Positions 57,232 to 64,000 of a stretch of DNA of 64,000 bases are shown here, one piece after another. The notes under the pieces are model-generated. The model had not been told where the DNA came from. It was given only the letters and a program-made list of their open reading frames with translations, and did not search any database. A program made the translations under genes and the position numbers. Positions within the stretch are counted from its first letter, which is position 1. Each line of letters begins with the position of its first letter. This DNA comes from CADEFX01 sp963806735 (lineage in GTDB: Bacteria > Pseudomonadota > Alphaproteobacteria > Rhizobiales > Hyphomicrobiaceae), in contig CAWEBE010000001.1 in assembly GCA_963806735.1 (NCBI GenBank), forward strand, positions 62,001-126,000. The letters run 5' to 3'.

Positions 57232-58398
57232 TCATCCTCCCGTGTTCTGCATGAACCGACGCCATCCTGCGGACCACGCATCGAGAGGTGTGTCAGGAGC
57301 TGCACGCTCAGCGCGATGCCGAGGCGTAACCGCACCGTTCGTCGTGGCTGGCTGCGACACCGCCACGACAGGTTGGTGCTGCGTCGGGTCGGAAGCCACA
57401 GCGCTCCCTGTCGGACGCGCTTTCACCCCCCGATCCCGTGGCGCGGGTGCAAGCGATGTCACGGGCGGCTCGCCAACAGATGCTGTTCGTGTGCTTCCCG
57501 CAACGCCAAGCGGGGTGGGTGCAGGATTCATTGACGCCGATAAGCCGGCAGTTACGGCCAGAAGTGCAGGACCGGCTCCACGCGTCGTGCGTTGCACGTG
57601 CTCGCGGATGGCTGTGACACTTCGTTCGTCGGGCACGTAGGGGGTCTTGGCGCGCATATGCACCACAGAAAAGCCGCGGGCTCTCAGCTCGCGCAAGATA
57701 GTCGGCAGGGCTCGCGCCGTGACATGCTTGATGTCGTGAAATAGGAGAATGCCACCGTTCTCCGCCTGCGCATGCGCGAGCGTGCGTGCGACGAGGCGCG
57801 CGGGGTCGGCAATGTAGGAATTGTTGGACACGACATCGACGGTGAAGGCAGCAATGCCGCGCCGTTGCAGGTGATCGAGGAGAGCTGGTGAGTCACTGAG
57901 ACCCGGAAAGCGGAAGAAAGGCGCAATCGGAGCGCCGGCCGCTAGCGCCACGGCAGCAAATCCACTGTCGATCTGGTCGCGCGCACGCTCCGGCGACAAG
58001 CGCGGCAGGTTCATGGGATGCGACCAGGTGTGCGTGCCGAGCGTGTGTCCGCGGCCGAGAACCTCGCGCACCAAGGCTGGATGGGCGATGGCCATTCGGC
58101 CGACGGAGAAGAACGTCGCCTTGGTGCAGAACCGATCCAGTGTATCCAGAATCGAACGCGTGATACCGGGCATGGGGCCGTCATCGAAGGTGAGCACCAC
58201 CTCCTTCGGTCCCAGAAACCGAGCCTCGCGTGCTTGGGACGTCATAGCACCGAAGATCGGACCGCCCGCCGCATCGATCTCGACGACGCGCGCGACGCCG
58301 AGCGCCGTTGCAGGTTCCGGGCAGGCTGCAGCGACGGGAGTAGCTGTGAACATGGCTAGTATAAGGGCGGCGGCCAGTGCCGCCGGTGACGATGACAT
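57232..58398 (-). CDS. Secreted polysaccharide deacetylase (NodB domain), copy A
   Basis: 388 residues. A signal peptide (LAAALILAMFTATPVAAAC) leads into a NodB homology domain with TFDDGP (residues 70-75; catalytic and metal Asp72/73), metal His123 and His127 in THTWSHP, APFFRFPGLS and the final His in ILLFHDIKH. A Pro/Ala/Thr-rich C-terminal tail of about 120 residues follows and may span periplasm or wall. It removes N- or O-acetyl groups from a glycan. A tandem paralogue lies upstream and Wzm/Wzt downstream, all on one strand. Confidence 0.9.
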   Translation of the reverse strand: MSSSPAALAAALILAMFTATPVAAACPEPATALGVARVVEIDAAGGPIFGAMTSQAREARFLGPKEVVLTFDDGPMPGITRSILDTLDRFCTKATFFSVGRMAIAHPALVREVLGRGHTLGTHTWSHPMNLPRLSPERARDQIDSGFAAVALAAGAPIAPFFRFPGLSDSPALLDHLQRRGIAAFTVDVVSNNSYIADPARLVARTLAHAQAENGGILLFHDIKHVTARALPTILRELRARGFSVVHMRAKTPYVPDERSVTAIREHVQRTTRGAGPALLAVTAGLSASMNPAPTPLGVAGSTRTASVGEPPVTSLAPAPRDRGVKARPTGSAVASDPTQHQPVVAVSQPATTNGAVTPRHRAERAAPDTPLDAWSAGWRRFMQNTGG

Positions 58399-58556
58399 CC
58401 CAATCCCCCGAGACTGCGTTCCACCAGATGCAACTGGCGTGCAGTAGTGGGTCGGTTCGGGCGCCCGCCGCAAGCGTTGCGCTACACGCCAGGAAGGAAT
58501 TGCGCACCCTGTGGCCGGGACGCCGCAAAATTAATCTGATCGAAGCGGGGAGTGCT

Positions 58557-59553
58557 TTAAGGGCCGCCGAAAATGCTGCGGCGCCAATCGTCCTCGGCGG
58601 CGCGCCGGGCCGCGCGGCCCGACGCCGACGGTGTAAGGCCGACGCCATTGACGTTGCTTGGCGCGTTGGGCGCAACGCTGGCCTCCCACGCCGACGAGAA
58701 GACCCCGCGCTGGGCGACGGGCAGATAGGCGATCTTGCGACTCGCATAGTCGCGATCGATGCGCGAATCGTACTCGGCCACCGTCACCTGGCCCTGTGTG
58801 GGTCGCAGGTGCACGACCCTGTAGCCGCGGGCCTTCAGCTCGGCCAGCATCGTCTTGATAGCGCCTGCCGTGGACGCCTGGATGTCGTGGAACAGGATGA
58901 TGCCTTTGCGCTTCGACTTCGAGCTGCAGCAGGACATTGCGCACGACGGCGGTCGGACTACGGGTGCGGTAGTCGTAGGCGTCGACATCGATCGAGAAGA
59001 TGCCGGTATTGCGCGCCTTGAGGTGGGCGCGCATGGCGCTCGGGTCGCTGAGGTACGGAAAGCGGAAGAACGGTGCGGCTGGCGCGCCTAGAGCGCGTTG
59101 CACGGCACTGATGCCGAGCTCGATCTCGCCTTTGGCGGCAACCGGATCGAGCTTGGCCAGGTCTTGGTGCGACCAGGTATGCGTGCCGATGGTGTGCCCG
59201 CGCTTGGCCATTTCGCGCACCAGCGCCGACTGTCCAAAGGCGCGGAAGCCGACCATGAAGAATGTCGCTCGCGTGCAGTGCGCCTCCAGCGCCTCGAGCA
59301 CGGCTCGCGTGTAGACGGGGTGCGGACCGTCATCGAACGTAAGGATGACCTCGCCTTCGCGCAGGATATGGCGGTCGGCATACTGGTTGTTGCCGAATAG
59401 CGGGCCCTGCACGGCATCCACATCCAGGGTCCGGCTGACGCCAAGCGCGTCGGGGCCAGCCTGGCACGACGCTGGCGCCTGCGCCTGCGCGCCTGCCCAA
59501 ACAGCAGCCGTGACCAGCAGGCCCGCGAGCCCCGTGAAAAGTGCCGCGCGCAT
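58557..59553 (-). CDS. Secreted polysaccharide deacetylase (NodB domain), copy B, frameshifted
   Basis: 331 residues after repair. Signal peptide (ALFTGLAGLLVTAAVWAGA), then TFDDGP (residues 72-77), metal His125 and His129 in THTWSHQ, and APFFRFPYLS. The frame breaks near 58915. Removing one base there joins VLLQLEAKR to KGIILFHDIQAST, restoring the last metal-site His and the C-terminus ending SIFGGP. It is a paralogue of copy A, with about 160 bases between them. GAGAGGG precedes the ATG at 59553. Confidence 0.87.
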
Positions 59554-59834
59554 CCCTCTCCCCGTCCGTCCGCGGGTGCCCGCCCGCGCATGTCCGTCCC
59601 AGCCAATGCCCCGGGGCTGGTCCTTGAAGAGCGCGGATACTAGGGGGCCATTGTGGCTGGACGCAATGCGGCTGCGTGCCGCCGAAGGTTTTGGGGGGTA
59701 AGTTGGCCCCGGCCGTTGCAAGAGGGGCGTGCCGGGCGTGTACGGCTGTGTTATGCGCTTTGGCGCCGTGCAGCTCTCTCCGAGAGCGCTGGCGCGCATC
59801 CAGTTCAAGAATCAAACCAGCACAGGTGGCGCGG

Positions 59835-61208
59835 ATGCAGGAGCCGGCCGAGGAGCACCGTTCTGGAGGCGGCGGCACCGCAGCCGAGCTGGTGGAAGCC
59901 GTATCGTCGGCTTTGACGGCCAAGGACGTGGCTCTGGTCCGGAGCCTCGCCGGCGGGTTGCGGGCGCCGGACCTTGCCGACCTGATCGAGCTGCTGGCCC
60001 CCGGGGAACGCATCGAGCTGGTTCAGGCCCTGGGGCCAGGCCTCGATTTCGAGGTCCTCTCCGAGCTGGACGAGACGGTCCGCGATCAGCTCTCCGAAGC
60101 GCTGCCCAAGGAGCTGCTGGCCAGGGCCGTCGCCGAGCTCGAGACCGACGATGCCGCCTACGTCATGGAGGGCCTGGAGGAGCGCGAGAAGCAGGACCTC
60201 TTGGCGCGGATGCCCTGGAGCGACCGCGCCGCCCTCCAGCGCAATCTCGAGTATCCGGAGCAGACCGCCGGCCGTCTGATGCAGACGGATTTCGTGGCCG
60301 TGCCGCCGTTCTGGACCGTGGGCCAGGTGATCGACCACATGCGTGAGACGGAGGATTTGCCCGATACGTTTTCCGATATTTTTGTCGTCGATCCGGCCTA
60401 TCGCGTGCTGGGCAGCGTGGACCTGTCGCGGCTGTTGCGCACCAAGCGGCACGTGCAGATCGACGCCATCATGAATGACGAGAAGCACGTCATCCCGGCA
60501 ACGGCGGATCAGGAGGAAATGGCGCGCGAGTTCGAGCGCTATGACCTGAAATCGGCGCCGGTGGTGGACGAGAACAAGCGGCTCGTCGGCGTCGCGACGG
60601 TCGATGACGTGGTCGAGGTGATCGAGGAGGAAGCCGAGGAGGACCTGCGGCGGCTTGCCGGTGTAGGCGATGAGAGCATCGCCAACTCGGTCGTCAACAC
60701 CGTGCGCAGCCGCATCGTGTGGCTGTTGCTCAATCTGGCAACGGCCATGCTCTCGGCCTCTGTGATCAAGCTGTTCGACGCCTCGATCGAGCAGATGGTC
60801 GCGCTCGCCGTTCTCATGCCGATCGTGGCGTCCATGGGCGGCAATGCTGCCACGCAGACCATGGCAGTGGCCGTGCGTGCGCTGGCGACGCGGGAGCTGG
60901 GCCCGGTCAACGCCCGCCGCGTCATCTTGCGCGAGGTTGCGGTCGGCCTGGTCAACGGGCTGCTGTTTGCCCTGATCCTATCGCTCGTCGTGCTGGTTGT
61001 GTTCGGCACGGGCAAGCTGGGGCTCGTGATCGCAGCAGCGATCATTGTCAATCTGCTGGCAGCTGCGCTTGCCGGCATCCTTATCCCTCTTGCGCTGGCC
61101 CGGCATGGCTTTGATCCGGCGGTGGCTTCCGGCGTGTTCGTCACGACGGTGACCGACGTGGTCGGTTTTTTCGCCTTTCTCGGGCTCGCCACTATATTCC
61201 TGCTATGA
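59835..61208 (+). CDS. mgtE: Magnesium transporter MgtE
   Basis: 457 residues. An N-terminal superhelical domain (LADLIELLAPGERIELVQAL) and two CBS domains (FSDIFVVDPAYRVLGSVDLS and KSAPVVDENKRLVGVATVDD) precede five transmembrane helices with the pore signature PIVASMGGNAATQTMAV. Mg2+ binding in the cytosolic part gates the channel. I chose the ATG at 59835, preceded by AGGTGG. No Mg-sensing riboswitch is obvious in the 280 bases upstream. A GNAT gene follows after 28 bases. Confidence 0.94.
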   Translation: MQEPAEEHRSGGGGTAAELVEAVSSALTAKDVALVRSLAGGLRAPDLADLIELLAPGERIELVQALGPGLDFEVLSELDETVRDQLSEALPKELLARAVAELETDDAAYVMEGLEEREKQDLLARMPWSDRAALQRNLEYPEQTAGRLMQTDFVAVPPFWTVGQVIDHMRETEDLPDTFSDIFVVDPAYRVLGSVDLSRLLRTKRHVQIDAIMNDEKHVIPATADQEEMAREFERYDLKSAPVVDENKRLVGVATVDDVVEVIEEEAEEDLRRLAGVGDESIANSVVNTVRSRIVWLLLNLATAMLSASVIKLFDASIEQMVALAVLMPIVASMGGNAATQTMAVAVRALATRELGPVNARRVILREVAVGLVNGLLFALILSLVVLVVFGTGKLGLVIAAAIIVNLLAAALAGILIPLALARHGFDPAVASGVFVTTVTDVVGFFAFLGLATIFLL

Positions 61209-61236
61209 CCGCTGAATGCTGCCAGGGGGAACTGCA

Positions 61237-61680
61237 ATGACCGTTCGCGTGCGTCGGCTGGAAGCGAAGGACAAGGCAGCGTGGTTGCCACTGTTCGAGG
61301 CCTATATCGAGTTCTACAAAGCGACCGTCCCCGATGACGTCATCGAGATCACGTGGGCGCGGCTGTTGTCGGGCGTGGAAGGCGTGCACATCGGCTTGGT
61401 TGCTGTGGACGATAGCGACAAGCCGATCGGCATCGCGCACGCGCTGTTTCACCGCTCCACGTGGTCACCGACCTGGTATTGCTATCTGGAGGATTTGTTC
61501 GTGGAGCCGACGCTGCGCGCCAAGGGCGTCGGCCGCAAGCTGATCGAGGCCGTCTATCAGGAGGCCGAAGCGCGCCAGTGCACGCGTACCTATTGGACGA
61601 CGCAGGAGTTCAACTACCGCGCGCGCGGCCTTTACGACCAGATGGCGACGAAGTCTCCGTTCGTGCAGTACCGCCGATAG
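61237..61680 (+). CDS. GNAT family N-acetyltransferase
   Basis: 147 residues. Acetyl-CoA binding motif A is present as LEDLFVEPTLRAKGVGRKLI (R-x-x-G-x-G/A form), followed by EAVYQEAEARQ and the C-terminal FNYRARGLYDQMA typical of small-molecule GNATs. The ATG at 61237 has AGGGGGA upstream. It lies 28 bases after mgtE and may be co-transcribed. Substrate unknown. Confidence 0.9.
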   Translation: MTVRVRRLEAKDKAAWLPLFEAYIEFYKATVPDDVIEITWARLLSGVEGVHIGLVAVDDSDKPIGIAHALFHRSTWSPTWYCYLEDLFVEPTLRAKGVGRKLIEAVYQEAEARQCTRTYWTTQEFNYRARGLYDQMATKSPFVQYRR

Positions 61681-61971
61681 GCCAGATCGCCAAGCTGACC
61701 GCCAAGCCGCCACCGGTCTCGCTCGCCGTCGCCACAGCAGGGCCACGCCCGCCACGTTCAGGGCATCGGACCAAAGCGGTCCCGCATTGAGCGGTCGTGC
61801 AGCCGAAGGAACAGCGACCCAATTGACATGGCGCTCATCAGGCCGACACCCGTGCGAAAATCGCCGTGGTCTCCCGGCCTTGCGGCAACACAAAGTTGGT
61901 GTACCACTGGATCGACTACACGAGAGTAGTTGGACAACGCTGGTTCAAAAGTAGAAAAAACGGAGGAAACC

Positions 61972-62421
61972 ATGAAGATCAATCGTCGTTATTTTGCTTG
62001 GTCAGCGGTTGCCGTTGGCTTCTTGGGGGGCGTCCCCGTTGTGGCAGGCTCAGCTGACGAAGACGCTGTCGCGAAAAACGTCGAAGCCTTTCGCTCAGCC
62101 CAAATCGCGGCGGACGCTAAGGCATTCGACGCCCTCTGCGCACCTGAGCTCAGCTACAGCCATTCGGATGGTCGCGTCGAGGACAAGGCAGCCTTCATTG
62201 CGAACGCTACAAGCGGAAAGTCCAAAGTTCTGTCTCTTGCCTACAACAACCCGAAAATTCAGGTGGTTGGCACAGTCGCGATCGTACGGTTCCATTGGGT
62301 GGGCGAGAGCGAGACTGTGCCCGATGGCAAGAAGAACGCCACCAATCTCCACATTCTTATGAACTGGCAAAAACAGGGCACCGACTGGAAGCTTTTGGCC
62401 CGCTCATCCACTAAACTCTGA
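61972..62421 (+). CDS. Exported NTF2-like (DUF4440-type) protein
   Basis: 149 residues. The N-terminus MKINRRYFAWSAVAVGFLGG has an RRYF twin-arginine-like motif and a hydrophobic core ending VVAGSA, so it is exported, possibly by Tat. The mature part (VEAFRSAQIAADAKAFDALC, YSHSDGRVEDKAAFI, WQKQGTDWKLLARSSTKL) is NTF2-like as in DUF4440 proteins. A strong CGGAGG lies before the ATG. Role unknown. Confidence 0.83.
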   Translation: MKINRRYFAWSAVAVGFLGGVPVVAGSADEDAVAKNVEAFRSAQIAADAKAFDALCAPELSYSHSDGRVEDKAAFIANATSGKSKVLSLAYNNPKIQVVGTVAIVRFHWVGESETVPDGKKNATNLHILMNWQKQGTDWKLLARSSTKL

Positions 62422-62435
62422 TCACACGCTCCTGA

Positions 62436-62464
62436 GACCAGCACGTTGGCAGAGCGTGCTGGTC
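62436..62464 (+). terminator. Terminator hairpin after the NTF2-like gene
   Basis: GACCAGCACG (62436-62445) and CGTGCTGGTC (62455-62464) form a perfect 10-bp stem with a 9-base loop, 14 bases after the stop at 62421. No T-run follows, so the class is uncertain, but the position is right for a terminator. Confidence 0.55.
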
Positions 62465-62572
62465 CAAGGGTTGTGTGCGTAACCACAGCGTTTCCGTGTA
62501 CACCCGGCAACAGACTAGCGCTCAACTATCCTGGCCACCCTCAGGACGGTCCACTCAAATTGAGTACACGCC

Positions 62573-63358
62573 CTAGCTAGCTGGAGGCGGCTTTCGGTCC
62601 GGATAGCTGCGCGCCATGCCGTCGCGCACGTCGTTTTGGATGCCGTACTGCGGGAACGGGTAGCGGAAGCCGTTGCGCGCCAGCGTTTCCATTCCCGCGA
62701 TGGCCTTTTCCAGCTGGTCCGGCGGCAGCGCCATCAGCATCTCATCATCGAGCACGCCGCCATAACGGCGCTCGGCGAAGCATGGGATCGACAACGAGGG
62801 CTCGCGCTTGGTCAGAGCCCGGCCCCAGCTATCGGCGCACGCGCTCTCGCCCACGACGCCCCAGTCGAACTTTTTGTAACCCGCCCATTGCAGGCCGTTG
62901 ATGAAATACATCATGGCCCCGGGCGTTGCGTAGAAGAGGGCAATATCTGGTGGCTCGAGGCGGCCCGAAGCGAGCGGGGCGATGGCGAGCGCCTGGTACT
63001 TGCCGTCCGGCACACAGTGCATGGCCGCCTGATGCGCGCGGGCATCCTCGATCCCGGAGAACCAAACGCCCACCATGTGCTGGCCGGATTGCCATTTCGC
63101 ATCCTTGGCCGTGCCGAGGCCGACCACGGCGCGGCACTGCGCACCGACGAGATCCTCGGCCGTGACGCCGACGGTCCAGCCGAGACGCGAGGCCTGGGCC
63201 ACGACTTGATCCAGCGTGTGCACGGCCTTGGGGCGGCGGATGCGCGGGATAGCCTCCATCTCGGCCTTGTCCTCGAACAGCTTCATGCCGAACGGGATCG
63301 AGCGCAATTTGAGCAGGCGCTCCAGATCAGCAGCGAGCTTCGGCAGGTCGAGGGGCAT
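62573..63358 (-). CDS. DUF169 family protein
   Basis: 261 residues. The pattern SIPFGMKLFEDKAEME near the start matches DUF169. It continues with VGVTAEDLVGAQCRAVVGLG, the central LAIAPLASGRLEPPDIALFY and CFAERRYGGVLDDEMLMALP. Biochemical function is unknown for the family. I chose the ATG at 63358 (MPLDLPKL) because homology-like sequence begins there; the open frame upstream lacks coding character. Divergent from the RidA gene. Confidence 0.8.
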   Translation of the reverse strand: MPLDLPKLAADLERLLKLRSIPFGMKLFEDKAEMEAIPRIRRPKAVHTLDQVVAQASRLGWTVGVTAEDLVGAQCRAVVGLGTAKDAKWQSGQHMVGVWFSGIEDARAHQAAMHCVPDGKYQALAIAPLASGRLEPPDIALFYATPGAMMYFINGLQWAGYKKFDWGVVGESACADSWGRALTKREPSLSIPCFAERRYGGVLDDEMLMALPPDQLEKAIAGMETLARNGFRYPFPQYGIQNDVRDGMARSYPDRKPPPAS

Positions 63359-63487
63359 AGCAGCCTCCGGCGATGATGCCGTTATAGGGTTGCTGCAAGC
63401 TGCGCTGGCGTCAATCGCGCAGGCCTGACAGGCAGCCGGCAGATGGATTAGGGTCAGTGCAAGCGGATGCCAGCAGGAGGAATTGCC

Positions 63488-63865
63488 GTGATTGAACGCA
63501 TCATGCTGCCCGGGATCATGGAGCCGGTGAGCCACTACTGCCATGTGGTCAAGGCGGGCCCGATAGTATGGGTGTCCGGCATCGTCGGCATGACGGCGGA
63601 CGGCAAGATTCCAGGCGACACCGCAGCGCAGTTCGATATCGCCATCGACGTGATGGACCAGTGCCTGAAGGCGGCGGGAGCAGGGCCCGAGCATGTCACC
63701 AAGGTTCAAGTTTTCATGACTGACATCAAGGAGCGGCCGCTGATCAACCCGCGTCGTATCGCCTATTTTGGCGCCAATCGGCCCGCGTCGACTCTGGTGG
63801 AGGTGAAGGGACTGGTCGACCCACGCATGAAGGTCGAGATCGAGTGCCAGGCCTACCTGGGCTGA
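63488..63865 (+). CDS. RidA family protein
   Basis: 125 residues, YjgF/YER057c/UK114 fold: HYCHVVKAGPIVWVSGIVGM, DVMDQCLKAAGAGPEHVTKV, VFMTDIKERPLINPRRIAYF, RPASTLVEVKGL and VEIECQAYLG. True RidA deaminates reactive enamine/imine intermediates. The critical arginine region here reads RPAST rather than RPART/S, so subgroup membership is uncertain. I prefer the GTG at 63488, because AGGAGG lies at 63475-63480; an ATG at 63467 would place that site inside the gene. Confidence 0.88.
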   Translation: MIERIMLPGIMEPVSHYCHVVKAGPIVWVSGIVGMTADGKIPGDTAAQFDIAIDVMDQCLKAAGAGPEHVTKVQVFMTDIKERPLINPRRIAYFGANRPASTLVEVKGLVDPRMKVEIECQAYLG

Positions 63866-63952
63866 GCTGAAGGGCGGGCGACGTCGGCACGCCTGATCGG
63901 CCGCTACAGCGTCGGCCCAAAGATTTCAACTGGCCGGTGCGAGCTGCTGGCG

Positions 63953-64000
63953 CTAGGCGCACCGATCTGCGAACGTCTGACCGCCCTTGGCGTGCTCGCC
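63953..64000 (-). CDS. Possible C-terminal end of a gene running off the right edge
   Basis: An antisense frame enters from the right edge and ends at TAG (63953-63955), giving the tail GEHAKGGQTFADRCA. Fifteen residues are too few to assign a family or even to be sure it codes. Confidence 0.2.
   Translation of the reverse strand, partial: GEHAKGGQTFADRCA

Noticed and set aside
59554..59834. Mg-sensing riboswitch upstream of mgtE
   Set aside because: No recognisable M-box conserved elements or clear expression-platform hairpin by eye.

Overview
The window is GC-rich DNA from an alphaproteobacterium, most likely Hyphomicrobiales (Rhizobiales). The evidence is the fdsGBA-fdhD-fdsD formate dehydrogenase locus, a purine cluster linked to a DUF1476 ATPase-inhibitor gene, a COG4111-type Nudix regulator, pyruvate phosphate dikinase, and YkuD proteins of alphaproteobacterial style. 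No rRNA, tRNA, CRISPR array or intact transposon was seen.

Layout. 1-0.7 kb: edge of a membrane-protein gene. 0.9-10.5 kb: a LysR regulator and the NAD-dependent, molybdenum formate dehydrogenase operon, bracketed by two paralogous L,D-transpeptidases. 10.5-14.7 kb: orphan substrate-binding protein, LysR regulator, dihydroorotase with an in-frame stop, and a zinc-ribbon metallo-beta-lactamase-fold protein. 14.8-19.3 kb: DUF1697, YgfZ, 3-methyladenine glycosylase, HD hydrolase, phosphatase-like protein and an NAD-type Nudix regulator. 19.3-26.7 kb: small stress-type proteins, ppdK, and a three-gene cluster encoding a fluoroacetate-dehalogenase-like hydrolase, an SDR and a D-2-hydroxyacid dehydrogenase. 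27-31 kb: M20 peptidase, then a 546-residue unrecognised HTH protein apparently co-transcribed with a SRAP crosslink protein. 31-38 kb: purQ, a secreted protein gene, purS, purC, DUF1476, and purB with a phosphoesterase. 38-44.7 kb: twin 77-bp palindromic elements, AidB-like dehydrogenase, MarR, AraC, HtrA protease, rarA. 44.9-48.6 kb: alaS and a glycerophosphodiesterase. 48.8-59.6 kb: two CPA2 antiporters in one run with a glycosyltransferase-methyltransferase and a sulfotransferase, facing a Wzm/Wzt ABC exporter and two polysaccharide deacetylases. 59.8-64 kb: mgtE, GNAT, NTF2-like, DUF169 and RidA genes.

The most system-like region is 48.8-59.6 kb. It reads as a compact module for making, methylating, sulfating, deacetylating and exporting a surface glycan, tied to potassium/proton antiporters. 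The least explained single gene is the HTH protein at 28.7 kb.

At least eight single-base indels break otherwise intact genes, including the essential alaS, and four or more fall in short homopolymers. This looks like residual sequencing error rather than gene decay. I therefore give full reconstructed extents for those genes and mark where the frame changes.
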